Positions 1-8,669 of a stretch of DNA of 38,077 nt are shown in pieces. The notes under the pieces were generated by a model. It worked only from the letters and a program-made list of their open reading frames with translations. It did no database searches and was not told where the DNA came from. Position numbers and translations under genes: made by a program. Position 1 is the first letter of the stretch, and the number at the start of each line of letters is the position of its first letter. Origin of the DNA: Opitutaceae bacterium (GTDB taxonomy: Bacteria > Verrucomicrobiota > Verrucomicrobiia > Opitutales > Opitutaceae); contig JACSRI010000161.1 of assembly GCA_014879845.1 (NCBI GenBank), positions 1 to 38,077 of the forward strand. Direction: 5' to 3'.

Positions 1-1887
1 GGGCTGGGGTGCGGACGCGGCCACGGCGGCTCCGCCCGCGGCGGCGACCATCGTCGCGACGCTCGACCCTGCTGCGGGCGTGATGCGGAAGCGCTTGAGC
101 GCGCCGTCGTCGATCGCGAGGATCGTCAGGACGCCGTCGGCGCCCATGGCCCAGGCCTGGTTCATGTTGTCGAGCGGCGAGCTCGTGTAGGTCAGCACTT
201 TCTCACCGTCGAAGAAGATCTCGTAGGCGCCCATGTTGTTCTTGAGGCCTGCCACAGCCCACGCGACATGCTGGCTGTCGGGCGTGAAGGTCACGCGGTT
301 GAACTGCGGCCGTGTCGAGGGCGTGATGAACGCACCGTCCATCCAGACGCCGGACTTCGTGAAGCCCGTGGACTCGCGCGCAGCGTAGGCGACGTGGCGA
401 CTGTTGGGGCTGAATTTCACCGTCGTGTTGGTGCCGTCGATCGCCTCGGCGCCGACGAAGCCTGTGCCCGCCACGCCGGGGAGCGGCGCGCCGTCGACGA
501 TGAGTGTGAGCCCGTTCGGCGGGCCGAAGCTCCAGGTCGTGCGCGATCCGTCCGGGCTGAAACGGAAGGTGGAGCCGGGCAGCATATTGTTCGGCAGCGG
601 GACGGACTTGCCGTCGATGAAGAACACCGGCTTCTGCGCGGGCGTCGTGCCGCCCCAGGCGAGGCGCGCCTTGCTTCCCGGCAGCCACACGGGCGAGGTC
701 GGGATCGTCTGCATGCCGTCGGACTCCTCGCCGTTGTGCACGAGGAAGAGCTGACCCTGAGACGACATCGCCACGTAGTAGAACTGCGTCGAGTCGGGGC
801 TGAACGACGGCTCGAACGGCGCGCTCGTGTAGATGCTCTGGTAGCCGAGGTCGCGTTTGCCGTCGACGAGCATGAACGTCTCCATGCGCGGCGCCGTGCG
901 CTGACAGAGCGCGGCGTAGCGTTTGCCGTCGGGACTGAACCAGACCTTCGTCACGATGATGCCCTCCGTCTCGGCGATGATCTGGCCATCGACCGTGAGC
1001 ACGCTGGGCTTGGCCGTGGGCGGAGTGCCTGCCGGCGGTGTCACCGCCATCACGATACGCCCGGTAACCGGCGCGGTCGCGAGGTGGTTGATGGTGCCGA
1101 CCTGCGAGATGGGTTTGCCGTTGGCCAGCAGGATGGTGAGCCCCTGGGCCTGCGCGCGGCTGAGCAGCGTGCCGTTGGGCAGGAAGCCGACGAGATCGCC
1201 GATGAACTTCACCTGCCGCCCGTCGACCACGGTCCAGCGGGTTTGCTGTGCGTCGTTCTGTCGACCGCTGTAGGCGTAGTGCGCGCCGTCCGGTGTGAAG
1301 AACACCTCGCCGATCTCCGCGCCCCACGGGCCGGGCTTGCCGTCGATGATCAGGCAGTTCTGGCCGGTGTCGACGCTGGTCGCCGTGGCGACGAGGCGGG
1401 CGCTGCCAGGTGAGAAGGCCATCCAGGAAATCTGCTGGTACGGGCCGCGGTGCACCTCTTGCCCGTCGTGCATGAGCATGAACTCGTTGCCGATGCGGGC
1501 GGCGTAGGCCCAGTGCTGGCCGTCGTCGCTGAAGAGTACGGGCCTGTTCCCTCCGCCACCGAGGGCGCCGAACGTCGCTGAGGTTGCGCCGGCGTAGTTG
1601 CGCGGCTCGGCGCGTCCACCGTTGCCGGTGAAGAGGTATTCTCCCGGCTGCATTTGCACTTGGTCGAAGCGCGGGCCCTCCACGCCGTCGAAGACGACTG
1701 CCTGCCGGCTCCCTTTCGGGATTACGACCGCGGCGTGAGCGCCGCGTGGGCTGAGATTGATCGTGGCTGAGGTGACGTCGGCGACGAGCGTCGTTTCTTC
1801 AACCGAGGGAGCAGCGGACAACGCGACCGGGTGAGTCGCGGCGAACAGGCTCGCGAGCGCGAGCAACGGGCGGGGGGACGAGTTCAT
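1..1887 (-). CDS. Secreted beta-propeller (PD40/TolB-like repeat) protein, C-terminus beyond window
   Basis: The frame is open from an ATG at 1887 to the window edge (629 codons, no stop), so the C-terminus is missing. The N-terminus MNSSPRPLLALASLFAATH followed by small residues to about residue 30 looks like a signal peptide. The rest is made of repeats of the form FSPDGxxYAY / FTPDSQHVAWA, alternating with 'DGK' turns (for example FSPDGKRYAAL, FSPNSRHVAYAAR, FTPDSQHVAWAV). This is typical of PD40/WD40-like beta-propellers such as TolB. No catalytic motif is visible, so I infer a secreted or periplasmic binding or scaffold protein. The next gene is also leftward, 180 bp away. No clear Shine-Dalgarno precedes the ATG. 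The signal peptide and regular repeats make it a real gene; its function is unknown. Confidence 0.85.
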   Translation of the reverse strand, partial: MNSSPRPLLALASLFAATHPVALSAAPSVEETTLVADVTSATINLSPRGAHAAVVIPKGSRQAVVFDGVEGPRFDQVQMQPGEYLFTGNGGRAEPRNYAGATSATFGALGGGGNRPVLFSDDGQHWAYAARIGNEFMLMHDGQEVHRGPYQQISWMAFSPGSARLVATATSVDTGQNCLIIDGKPGPWGAEIGEVFFTPDGAHYAYSGRQNDAQQTRWTVVDGRQVKFIGDLVGFLPNGTLLSRAQAQGLTILLANGKPISQVGTINHLATAPVTGRIVMAVTPPAGTPPTAKPSVLTVDGQIIAETEGIIVTKVWFSPDGKRYAALCQRTAPRMETFMLVDGKRDLGYQSIYTSAPFEPSFSPDSTQFYYVAMSSQGQLFLVHNGEESDGMQTIPTSPVWLPGSKARLAWGGTTPAQKPVFFIDGKSVPLPNNMLPGSTFRFSPDGSRTTWSFGPPNGLTLIVDGAPLPGVAGTGFVGAEAIDGTNTTVKFSPNSRHVAYAARESTGFTKSGVWMDGAFITPSTRPQFNRVTFTPDSQHVAWAVAGLKNNMGAYEIFFDGEKVLTYTSSPLDNMNQAWAMGADGVLTILAIDDGALKRFRITPAAGSSVATMVAAAGGAAVAASAPQP

Positions 1888-2067
1888 GGCAGTCGCTGGA
1901 CGGGAAGGGACGCATCGGGTGCACGGGGCGGATGGGTGGATCGCAGCGGTCCGGTGTGACGCCAGGAGTCTACGAGCTATTCACGGAACTGCACGAGCGG
2001 ATAAGAAAAACTGTCCAGCGCGGGGAAAGTGCTCCGGAGGGTCGCGGGTGGAGCGCGTTCCGGATGC

Positions 2068-2793
2068 CTACCGCTCGAGGTCGGCTATGTAGTCCAGCGA
2101 GTCGACAAATACCTGCCGTGGGTTGGGCTTGAGAAATTTCGCCGGGAGCTCCGGGGGCGTGCCGTTACGCGTACAGAAGACGGCGAGTGCGAAGCCAAGC
2201 TCGGCAGTGTTGAGGTAACCTTGCGTGCGCGCCTGCCAGCCCTGGTGGGATGTGTCGGTCCACTGGCCGAAGGAGAAGGAGGAGTTGGCGAGGAAGATGC
2301 CGAAACCCTCGACCACGGCCGTGAGGTCGGTGAGCGGTTCGAGTTCGTCCCAGCCGGCGGGCGGTTCGGTGGCGACGTGGGCGAGCAGGTAATGGCAGAG
2401 CTCGTGCGCCAGAGTGGCGACTAGACCGACGGGGTCGTTCAGGAGGGTGGTGGCGTAGGTGATCTCAACCTCCTCGGCGGCCTGGAACGTCCCGGCCGCG
2501 CCGTGCGACCTCGACTCGCCGAAGAGGCCGGCCCGGCGCAGGGCGGCCTGTTCCTCCTCGTGGTCGTCGCGGCGCGGCACGAGGCGGCATGGCCAGGTGC
2601 TCAGGCCGAGCCACGCCCTCGTCTGGTCGAACACGGCCGAGGCAAAGGCGTGGTCGCGCGTGTTCCGCATCGGGTAGTACTGCGGTGTCGGGGCGATGAG
2701 CACGCGCGGGGCCTTGTCGTCGCGCGGCGGCAGGTGCTCCTCGAGCCAACGGTAGTGCGAGTAGAGCCAACGCGCGCGCTCCTCGGTGAACAT
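2068..2793 (-). CDS. Putative HExxH zinc metalloprotease-like protein
   Basis: A 241-residue protein with no signal peptide. It contains TLAHELCHYLLAHV, an HExxH motif at residues 130-134, and a later Glu in DLTAVVEGFGIFLAN (about residue 163) that could be the third zinc ligand as in gluzincin-type folds. I infer a metal-dependent peptidase-like function; the substrate is unknown. The frame extends upstream through an Arg-rich stretch into the neighbouring gene, but the ATG at 2793 is chosen because GGAGGG lies 7 nt before it and it clears the upstream gene, whose stop is 22 bp away. It is probably co-transcribed with that small membrane protein gene. Confidence 0.8.
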   Translation of the reverse strand: MFTEERARWLYSHYRWLEEHLPPRDDKAPRVLIAPTPQYYPMRNTRDHAFASAVFDQTRAWLGLSTWPCRLVPRRDDHEEEQAALRRAGLFGESRSHGAAGTFQAAEEVEITYATTLLNDPVGLVATLAHELCHYLLAHVATEPPAGWDELEPLTDLTAVVEGFGIFLANSSFSFGQWTDTSHQGWQARTQGYLNTAELGFALAVFCTRNGTPPELPAKFLKPNPRQVFVDSLDYIADLER

Positions 2794-2800
2794 GTGGCGG

Positions 2801-2806
2801 CCCTCC
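2801..2806 (-). promoter_or_regulatory. Ribosome binding site for the HExxH protein
   Basis: GGAGGG on the minus strand, 7 nt upstream of the ATG at 2793. It decides the start, because the reading frame continues upstream into a basic stretch that overlaps the neighbouring gene. Few starts in this window have so clear a Shine-Dalgarno sequence. Confidence 0.7.
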
Positions 2807-2815
2807 GTATCGACC

Positions 2816-3310
2816 TCAGACTCCCGGGAGGACTGGCGGCGCCGACGGTGGTGGCGGCGGCGCCGCCGGGCCACCTTCGTAGAGTTCCCGCACTGAGTCG
2901 CGCGCGAGCACGATGAGCGTGAACACGCCGAGCACCGTGCCGAAAGGGAAGGCCATGCAGTCGAAGCCGGCGACGACCATCGAGAAGAGGCGCGCCTTGC
3001 GCCGGAGCAAGCAGAACCCGGAGATGAGGTTCGCGATCCCGGCGGCGATCATCACGCCGGCCATGATGACATAGAACCAACGGAAGAAGGCGAAGAACGC
3101 CTCCGGATCCGGCGGCGGAGGACCACCCTGCGGCGCTGGGAACATCGCCGGGTTGGTCATGATCGAGTGCATCATGAGGTAGTGCAGCGCCAGCCCGCCG
3201 ATTCCCAGGATCGAGAAGCCGGCGAGGACGAAGTGGAAGATGGCAAGCAGCCGCACATTGGCGGCGTCAGTCTTGCGCTGGTCGCGCATCAGCGGAGGCA
3301 GCGTGGGCAT
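2816..3310 (-). CDS. Small integral membrane protein, unknown function
   Basis: A 164-residue protein. Three or four hydrophobic segments are visible: residues ~20-45 (LLAIFHFVLAGFSILGIGGL), ~78-103 (FFRWFYVIMAGVMIAAGIAN) and ~112-145 (MVVAGFDCMAFPFGTVLGVF). A Pro-rich loop (PQGGPPPPDPEAF) follows the first segment and the C-terminus is Pro-rich (APPPPPSAPPVLPGV). The frame is open upstream for about 100 more codons, but that part lacks protein-like composition and covers the intergenic region. I therefore take the ATG at 3310; the ATG at 3289 is an alternative. No Shine-Dalgarno supports either. It lies 22 bp before the HExxH gene, so the two probably form an operon. I do not recognise the family. 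Confidence 0.7.
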   Translation of the reverse strand: MPTLPPLMRDQRKTDAANVRLLAIFHFVLAGFSILGIGGLALHYLMMHSIMTNPAMFPAPQGGPPPPDPEAFFAFFRWFYVIMAGVMIAAGIANLISGFCLLRRKARLFSMVVAGFDCMAFPFGTVLGVFTLIVLARDSVRELYEGGPAAPPPPPSAPPVLPGV

Positions 3311-3565
3311 GGAGGGGAGATGGTTCGAGAAGGGGGCTTCGGGCCTTGAGGCCGCGAAGAGCGGTGCGCGGGGGAGACGCGGCAGGGAGCCTTGGCGCAG
3401 GCGGCATCGGTGTCGATGCCCAGATGGCCGGCCGGACGGGCAAAGGGCCCTTCGCCCGGGTGATAAAACAATTTCACAACACGGGCTTGGTGTTGCATAG
3501 TGGCTTTCAGCCCCGGCCTGCCCGGTCGGAATCCTGCGTCCATGCCCTTGCCCCGCCTCTTTCCC

Positions 3566-5908
3566 ATGTCCGCTCGCCGCATCGTGTCGTGTTTCCGTCC
3601 CGCTCGCCGCCTCCGCCACCCGGCAGTCTGGCTCGCCGGCGTCCTCGCGGCGGTCGCGCCCGCGGGCCGGGCCGCGATCGAGCGCTTCTACTTCGGCAAC
3701 GACCTATCCTACGTGAACCAGATGGAGGACTGCGGCGCCGTGTATCGGGAGAATGGTGTCGCGAAGGACCCTTTCGAGATCCTGCGCGACCACGGCACCA
3801 ACCTCGTGCGCGTCCGCCTCTGGCACGACCCGTGGTGGCAGCCCCTCATCCCGCAGACCGCGCCGAACGCGAAGCCGCAGTACTCCGATCTCTCCGACGT
3901 GATCGAGACGATCACCCGCGCCAAGGCCTTCGGCATGCCGGTGATGCTCGACCTGCATCTCTCCGACTTCTGGGCCGATCCCGATCGCCAGGTGGTTCCG
4001 CGTGCCTGGGCACCGCTCCTCGGCAACGACGCCGCCCTCGAGACCGCCGTGCACGACTACGTGCGCGACGTGCTCGCCGAGCTCGAGGGTCGCGGCCTGA
4101 TGCCCGAGATCGTGAAGATCGGCAACGAGGCCAACCCTGGCATCCTCGCGGATCCCACGCTCACCGCGACCTGGAACTCCGCCACCCAGCGGCTCGACCT
4201 CGCCGTCGTCGGCGCGCGCCGCACCGACGGCGCCTACTTCGGTCGCCTGTGGAACGCCGCGATCCGCGCCGTGCGCGAGACCGGCTCCACCTCGACCATC
4301 CGGCCCCGCGTCGCGCTCCACGTGGCCGGGCCGAACCGCGTCGTCGGCTTCTGCGACTGGATGCAGCAAATCGGCGTGACCGACTTCGACATCCTCGGCT
4401 TCTCCTACTACTACGCCTGGCACAGCGGCTCGATCGCCGACATGGGCGCGGTCATCCGGGCGCAGCGCGCGAAGTATCCGCAGTACGATGTCATGTTGGT
4501 CGAGACCGGTTACCCCTGGGACCAGGCTAACATCGACGGCCTGGTGAACATCATCAACACACCCGACCCGGCCTACACCCCGGTGAGCCCGGCGAACCAG
4601 CGCCGCTACATGGTCGATCTCACCCAGGAGGTGATCGATGCCGGCGGCATCGGCGTGGTCTTCTGGGAGCCGTGCTGGGTGTCGACGCCGTGCCGCACGC
4701 CCTGGGGCGTGGGCTCGTCGCACGAGCACGTGGCGTATTTCGATCATCGCGACGGGAATAACTTTCACGTGGGCGGCACCTGGATGGAGGCCGCCTACGC
4801 CGGCCTGCCTCCCGGTCCGGCGATCACCGTGCAACCGGTGGCGATGCGCGCGCTCGCGGGTGGGGACGCGTTCTTCGCCGTGACGGCCTCGGGCGACCAC
4901 CTGGCGTATCAGTGGCTCAAGGACGGGGCTCCCATCGCCGGCGCGACGGGGCCCTCGCTGTTCCTCGCTGGGGTGGGGGCCGGACAGGCCGGCGGCTATG
5001 CGGTCGAGGTGAGCAACGGCTTCGGCCGGGTGACCAGCGCCCCGGCCGTGCTCACGGTCGCGTCCAGCGGTGCCGCGCGCCTCGTCAATCTCTCCGCCCG
5101 GGCGCAGATCGGCACGGGCGATGGATGGCTCATCCCGGGGTTCGTGGTTGCCGGCGCCGGCTCGAGGCCGCTGCTCATCCGCGCGGTCGGCCCGGGTCTC
5201 GTGCGGTTTGGCGTGGGCGGAGTACTGGCCGATCCGCAGATGCAGGTCGTGCCGCAGGGCGGCGGTGCAGTGGTCGCGGCCAACGACAACTGGATCGATT
5301 TTTCCGATCAGCCCGGGCTCGAGGCGGCGCGCACGGCGGTGTCGGCGTTTTCGCTCGGCACCTCGACGCTCGATGCGGCGCTCCTCGTCACGCTGTCGGC
5401 CGGCGGATTCACGGCGCCGACTTCGGGCGTGGCCGAGGGCACGGGTGTGGCGCTGGTCGAACTCTACGACCTCGGCCCGGCCGATGCCACGGCGGGCCTG
5501 GTGAACATCTCCGCGCGCGCGCAGGTCGGGGCCGGCGACGACATCCTGATCCCGGGTTTTGTCATCGAGGGTGATGTCGCGCTCACCGTGCTCGTGCGTG
5601 GCGTGGGCCCGGGCCTCGGGCGGTGGATCTCCTCGGGCCTGCTCGCCGATCCGGTGATGACCCTGCACCGCTCCCTTCCCGGCGGCGGGAGCGAGCGGGT
5701 GACGACCAACGACGACTGGGGCGACGCCCCGAACCCCGCGGCGTTGGCGCAGGCCTTCGAGGCCGTGCACGCGTTTGCGCTCCCGGCCGGCAGCACGGAT
5801 GCGGCGATGCTCGTGGCGCTCAATCCCGGCGCCTACACCGTCGCCATCGCGGGAGCCGACGGCGGCACGGGCCTGGCGCTCATGGAACTCTATCGCGTGA
5901 GTCCGTGA
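3566..5908 (+). CDS. Secreted GH53 arabinogalactan endo-beta-1,4-galactanase with Ig-like and tandem C-terminal repeats
   Basis: A 780-residue protein. An N-terminal signal region (VWLAGVLAAVAPAGRAA) precedes a GH53 catalytic domain at about residues 40-415. The motifs KIGNEANPG (Glu at ~188, acid/base) and VETGYPW (Glu at ~313, nucleophile) match the two catalytic glutamates known in GH53. The family cleaves beta-1,4-galactan or arabinogalactan. Residues ~418-500 resemble an Ig-like domain (YQWLKDGAPIAGATG, GGYAVEVSNGFG). Two related repeats follow, starting LVNLSARAQIGTGD and LVNISARAQVGAGD, each with a VGPGL and ND[ND]W motif. Such repeats are common on secreted Opitutaceae proteins. The start could be ATG 3542 instead; 3566 gives the more compact signal peptide. 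It stands alone on this strand. Confidence 0.9.
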   Translation: MSARRIVSCFRPARRLRHPAVWLAGVLAAVAPAGRAAIERFYFGNDLSYVNQMEDCGAVYRENGVAKDPFEILRDHGTNLVRVRLWHDPWWQPLIPQTAPNAKPQYSDLSDVIETITRAKAFGMPVMLDLHLSDFWADPDRQVVPRAWAPLLGNDAALETAVHDYVRDVLAELEGRGLMPEIVKIGNEANPGILADPTLTATWNSATQRLDLAVVGARRTDGAYFGRLWNAAIRAVRETGSTSTIRPRVALHVAGPNRVVGFCDWMQQIGVTDFDILGFSYYYAWHSGSIADMGAVIRAQRAKYPQYDVMLVETGYPWDQANIDGLVNIINTPDPAYTPVSPANQRRYMVDLTQEVIDAGGIGVVFWEPCWVSTPCRTPWGVGSSHEHVAYFDHRDGNNFHVGGTWMEAAYAGLPPGPAITVQPVAMRALAGGDAFFAVTASGDHLAYQWLKDGAPIAGATGPSLFLAGVGAGQAGGYAVEVSNGFGRVTSAPAVLTVASSGAARLVNLSARAQIGTGDGWLIPGFVVAGAGSRPLLIRAVGPGLVRFGVGGVLADPQMQVVPQGGGAVVAANDNWIDFSDQPGLEAARTAVSAFSLGTSTLDAALLVTLSAGGFTAPTSGVAEGTGVALVELYDLGPADATAGLVNISARAQVGAGDDILIPGFVIEGDVALTVLVRGVGPGLGRWISSGLLADPVMTLHRSLPGGGSERVTTNDDWGDAPNPAALAQAFEAVHAFALPAGSTDAAMLVALNPGAYTVAIAGADGGTGLALMELYRVSP

Positions 5909-5933
5909 TTCGCCGGCTGCAAGCGCGCCGAGC

Positions 5934-6332
5934 TCACGGGAGCGCGAGCTGCCGCACCACGGCCGCTCCCCACGGGGCCAGGGCCACGGCGGCGAGCACG
6001 AGCGGCCAGAGATTGCCGTCGCGGAAACGGTAGGCGCCGATCATCTCACGCCACGAAGCGCGGGCGACGAACCGGCCGAAGGAAAACTCAAACACCACCG
6101 TGGCGGCGAGCCACGCGGCGCCGACGAGCAGGTATCCGGTCTCGGTCGTGCGGGGCAACCAGCCGATCGTCGCGACCGCGAACGCCGCGATCAGCGCCAT
6201 GAGCGCGAGCCCGGAGACCGTGTTGGCCCATCGCGATCCCAGACGGGGGCGCAGGAGTTTTTCGCGCAGCAGGCCATTGATGATGGCGATGGGAAGGATC
6301 GCCAGCCAGAGGAGGATGACACGTGCGATCAT
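5934..6332 (-). CDS. Four-helix membrane protein, unknown function
   Basis: A 132-residue hydrophobic protein. Four membrane segments are likely: residues ~4-21 (RVILLWLAILPIAIING), ~38-60, ~66-85 (YLLVGAAWLAATVVFEF) and ~107-128. Basic residues lie between segments one and two (REKLLRPRLGSRW). Its ATG overlaps the stop of the upstream Cys-rich gene by 4 bp (ATGA, 6332-6329), so translation is probably coupled. It converges on the galactanase gene with a 25-bp gap. No catalytic motif is visible and I do not recognise the family with certainty. Confidence 0.75.
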   Translation of the reverse strand: MIARVILLWLAILPIAIINGLLREKLLRPRLGSRWANTVSGLALMALIAAFAVATIGWLPRTTETGYLLVGAAWLAATVVFEFSFGRFVARASWREMIGAYRFRDGNLWPLVLAAVALAPWGAAVVRQLALP

Positions 6333-6550
6333 CGCTCGTGGGCGGGGTGTGCACGGGTGGGCGGCGCCAGGAGTCGGGCCCGTTCACGCGCGGCCCGGGC
6401 CTCGGCGGCGAGCCGGATGCGCTCTTCGACCGGCACGAGGAAAACGGAGTTGTGCCGCATGACGCAGCCGGGGCGGCCGCAGACGCAATCGGTCTTGAGC
6501 AGCAGGCACCACTCGTCCTCGGGCCGGAGATGCGGGCAGGTGAAGGTCAT
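6329..6550 (-). CDS. Small Cys-rich protein
   Basis: A 73-residue protein with cysteines in CPHLRPEDEWC, then C-x-C-x4-C in DCVCGRPGC, followed by MRHN. The spacing suggests one small metal site (zinc or Fe-S), which is inference. The C-terminal half is an Arg/Ala/Glu-rich helix. It ends in a 4-bp ATGA overlap with the membrane protein downstream, and this coupling is the main reason to believe it is translated. Function unknown. Confidence 0.6.
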   Translation of the reverse strand: MTFTCPHLRPEDEWCLLLKTDCVCGRPGCVMRHNSVFLVPVEERIRLAAEARAARERARLLAPPTRAHPAHER

Positions 6551-6663
6551 CGCACGGCCAGAGATTTACGGCGGACCCGCCCACGCTGGCAACAGCGCGC
6601 GTCCGACGCGATTTGCAGCAAACGCGGATTGCAGGAGTGGCGCTGATCCTGCTGATTAGCGGC

Positions 6664-6942
6664 ATGGCAAACTCCGGCGAAGGCGGGGCCTGGCAGCGCA
6701 TCAAGACGAAGATCGTCGATGCGGTGGTGCAGGACTGCCCGCCGTCGCTCGCGGCGTGCGAGGTGTGCCGTCGGATGCATTGTGACGACCCGCACTGGCT
6801 CGCGTGCGAGCGGCGGCTCGCGGCCGAGCGCCATCTCCGCGCAGGCGAACACGCGGCGCTGGAGTCCCTCCGAGCGGGGCATCGCTGCACCTGCGTCGGG
6901 CCGGGTGCAGAAGGTTTGCGCGACGACAACGCGGCCTGCTGA
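6664..6942 (+). CDS. Small Cys/His-rich protein, unknown function
   Basis: A 92-residue protein starting MANSGEGGAWQRIKTKI. Cysteines occur in DCPPSLAACEVCRRMHC, then WLAC and RCTC, with His in MHCDDPHW and GHRC, suggesting a small metal-binding protein. The frame could start at an upstream TTG (6613), but ATG 6664 is preferred. It diverges from the other small Cys-rich gene at 6329-6550 and converges on the sulfatase with a 19-bp gap. No homologue recognised. A competing leftward frame covers the same bases but has shadow-like composition. Confidence 0.55.
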   Translation: MANSGEGGAWQRIKTKIVDAVVQDCPPSLAACEVCRRMHCDDPHWLACERRLAAERHLRAGEHAALESLRAGHRCTCVGPGAEGLRDDNAAC

Positions 6943-6961
6943 CGCCCCCGGGCGGGCGGCC

Positions 6962-8470
6962 TCAGCGCGCAGTCGACTCGGTCGTGCCGTCGGCGTAGCG
7001 ATGCAGCACGGCGGAGAGTTCGGCCACGATCGCAGCGTAACGTGGATCGCCCGCGAGATTCTGCGTCTCGTAGGGATCGTGGAGCGGATCGGTGAGCATC
7101 GCTCCCGCCCCGGGTCCGAAAAACTCGGCGTAGCGCCAGCGTTCCGTGCGCACGACGACGCCGCTGAGCCCGCGGTTGCGCTCGCTCCAGACGGTGAAGG
7201 CCGGGTGGTCCCAGGGTGCGTGTGGATCATGCAGGAGCGGCGCTAGGCTCAGGCCCTCGATACCGTCGGCGCGGGGCAGTCCGCACAGATCGAGCAGGGT
7301 CGGGTAGATGTCGACGGCCTGCACCACGCGCGGGGAGGCGCGGCCGTTGCCGGCCACGCGCGGATCGTGGACGATGAAGGGCACCCGCGTGCCCTGTTCC
7401 CAGAGCGAGCCGGCCTTGGACCACTTGCCCTTCTCGCCGAGTTGGTAGCCGTGGTCGCTCCAGAACACGACGATGGTATTCTCGCGCAGGCCGAGCCGGT
7501 CGAGTTCGGCGAGGACGCGGCCGACGTTCCAGTCGACGTAGGAGATGCAGGCGAGGTAGGCGCGGATCATCGCGCGCGCGGCCTCCGGCGTGGCGTCGCG
7601 CCGGATGAAGAGATCGGCGTTGATCGGGCGGATCGCGCCGCGCGGAAATCCCTCGGGCACGGTCGGCCGCGCGGCAAAGTCCGGCGGCAGGATGATGTCG
7701 TCCACGTCGTAGAGGTCGAAAAACTCCTTCGGCGCGACGAGCGGGCTGTGCGGCTTGGAGAAGCCACACATCAGGAAGAACGGTGTCGTATCCTGGGCGT
7801 GGGCACGCAGGTAGTTGACCGCGCGGTCGCCGACCTGGGTGTCGCCGAGCGCGGAGATGGCGGCCGGGTCCTCCACCGCCTCCCAGCGGTCGGAGGACGG
7901 CGCCCGCGCGACATCGGCGGCGAGCATGCGCTCGATGCGCGCGAGTTCCTCGGCCTCCGGGATTGGCGGCAGCGTGGCCGGGTCGGGCGGCGGCTGGGTG
8001 TTGTCGCCGTAGAGGCGTTTCTCACCGCCCTCGTGCCAGGCTTCGGTGTCGTCGATACCCGCGTGGAAGATCTTGCCCGTGCGCAGCGTCGTGTAGCCGT
8101 GATTCTTGAAATGGCGCGGGAGCGTGACCCAGTCGGGATGCCAGGCGCCGATCCACTCGCGGTTGCCGTAGAGCCGGGTGGTGGTCGGGTGGCGCCCGGT
8201 GAGCATGGAGGTGCGCGAGGGGCAGCAAAGCGGGTAGTTGGTGTAGGCGCGCTCGAAGAGCACGCCCTGCCGCGCGAGGCGGTCGATGTTCGGCGTCCGT
8301 GCGAGCGCGTGGCCGTAGGCGCCGAGGTCGCAGCGCATGTCGTCGGAGATGAGGAACAGGACGTTCATCGGCCGGGGCCGATCTGCGGCGGCGCGGGCTG
8401 AAGGGGCGGCGGCGGTCGAAGCCAGCACGACGACCGCGAGGAAGAGGCGGGGGATGTGGGGAAACGCCAT
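6962..8470 (-). CDS. Secreted sulfatase, formylglycine (type I) family, iduronate-2-sulfatase-like
   Basis: A 502-residue protein starting MAFPHIPRLFLAVVVLAST, a signal peptide ending near ARAAAD. The sulfatase signature CCPSRTSMLTGR is at residues 82-93; Cys82 is in the C-x-P-S-R position that is converted to formylglycine. The metal-site motif NVLFLISDDMR and the later WSDHGYQLGEKGKWSK fit the iduronate-2-sulfatase/choline-sulfatase group. It should hydrolyse sulfate esters on polysaccharides outside the cytoplasm. The modifying enzyme is not in the window. The frame is open 67 codons upstream but that part is basic and shadow-like. It diverges from the acetate transporter; the 199-bp gap between them holds nothing I can name. 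It may work with the galactanase in polysaccharide use. Confidence 0.92.
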   Translation of the reverse strand: MAFPHIPRLFLAVVVLASTAAAPSARAAADRPRPMNVLFLISDDMRCDLGAYGHALARTPNIDRLARQGVLFERAYTNYPLCCPSRTSMLTGRHPTTTRLYGNREWIGAWHPDWVTLPRHFKNHGYTTLRTGKIFHAGIDDTEAWHEGGEKRLYGDNTQPPPDPATLPPIPEAEELARIERMLAADVARAPSSDRWEAVEDPAAISALGDTQVGDRAVNYLRAHAQDTTPFFLMCGFSKPHSPLVAPKEFFDLYDVDDIILPPDFAARPTVPEGFPRGAIRPINADLFIRRDATPEAARAMIRAYLACISYVDWNVGRVLAELDRLGLRENTIVVFWSDHGYQLGEKGKWSKAGSLWEQGTRVPFIVHDPRVAGNGRASPRVVQAVDIYPTLLDLCGLPRADGIEGLSLAPLLHDPHAPWDHPAFTVWSERNRGLSGVVVRTERWRYAEFFGPGAGAMLTDPLHDPYETQNLAGDPRYAAIVAELSAVLHRYADGTTESTAR

Positions 8471-8669
8471 GGCTGAGGAGACGTCGGTGGACTCGGCGTG
8501 TTGCGGCAGAGTAGGGCGAACGGCCGCCGGCGCAATCTTCCGGTCAGATCGCGCCTGCGGCCGGCTAATGGGCGCCAGTAGACGGGCGCGTTTCGCACTG
8601 CGCCTCCCGGTGCACTCTGGACGGGAGGGGCCGCGACCCGTTTCGTCGCCGGTTTTTCGTCCGTCCACC

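Noticed and set aside
203-1327. Arg/Ala-rich leftward frame of 374 residues
   Set aside because: It lies out of frame inside the beta-propeller gene, has shadow-like composition and no recognisable motif. The correct frame is open from 1887 to the window edge with regular PD40 repeats.
3704-5770. Long antisense frame opposite the galactanase gene
   Set aside because: His/Arg/Gly-rich composition typical of antisense frames in GC-rich genes; no motif; the GH53 frame is unambiguous.
8471-8669. Riboswitch or RNA gene in the gap between sulfatase and acetate transporter
   Set aside because: No recognisable conserved fold or motif, and no long palindrome; simply a divergent promoter region.
8337-8669. 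N-terminal extension of the acetate transporter
   Set aside because: Basic, Ala-rich shadow overlapping the sulfatase signal region; the family signature starts just after ATG 8670.
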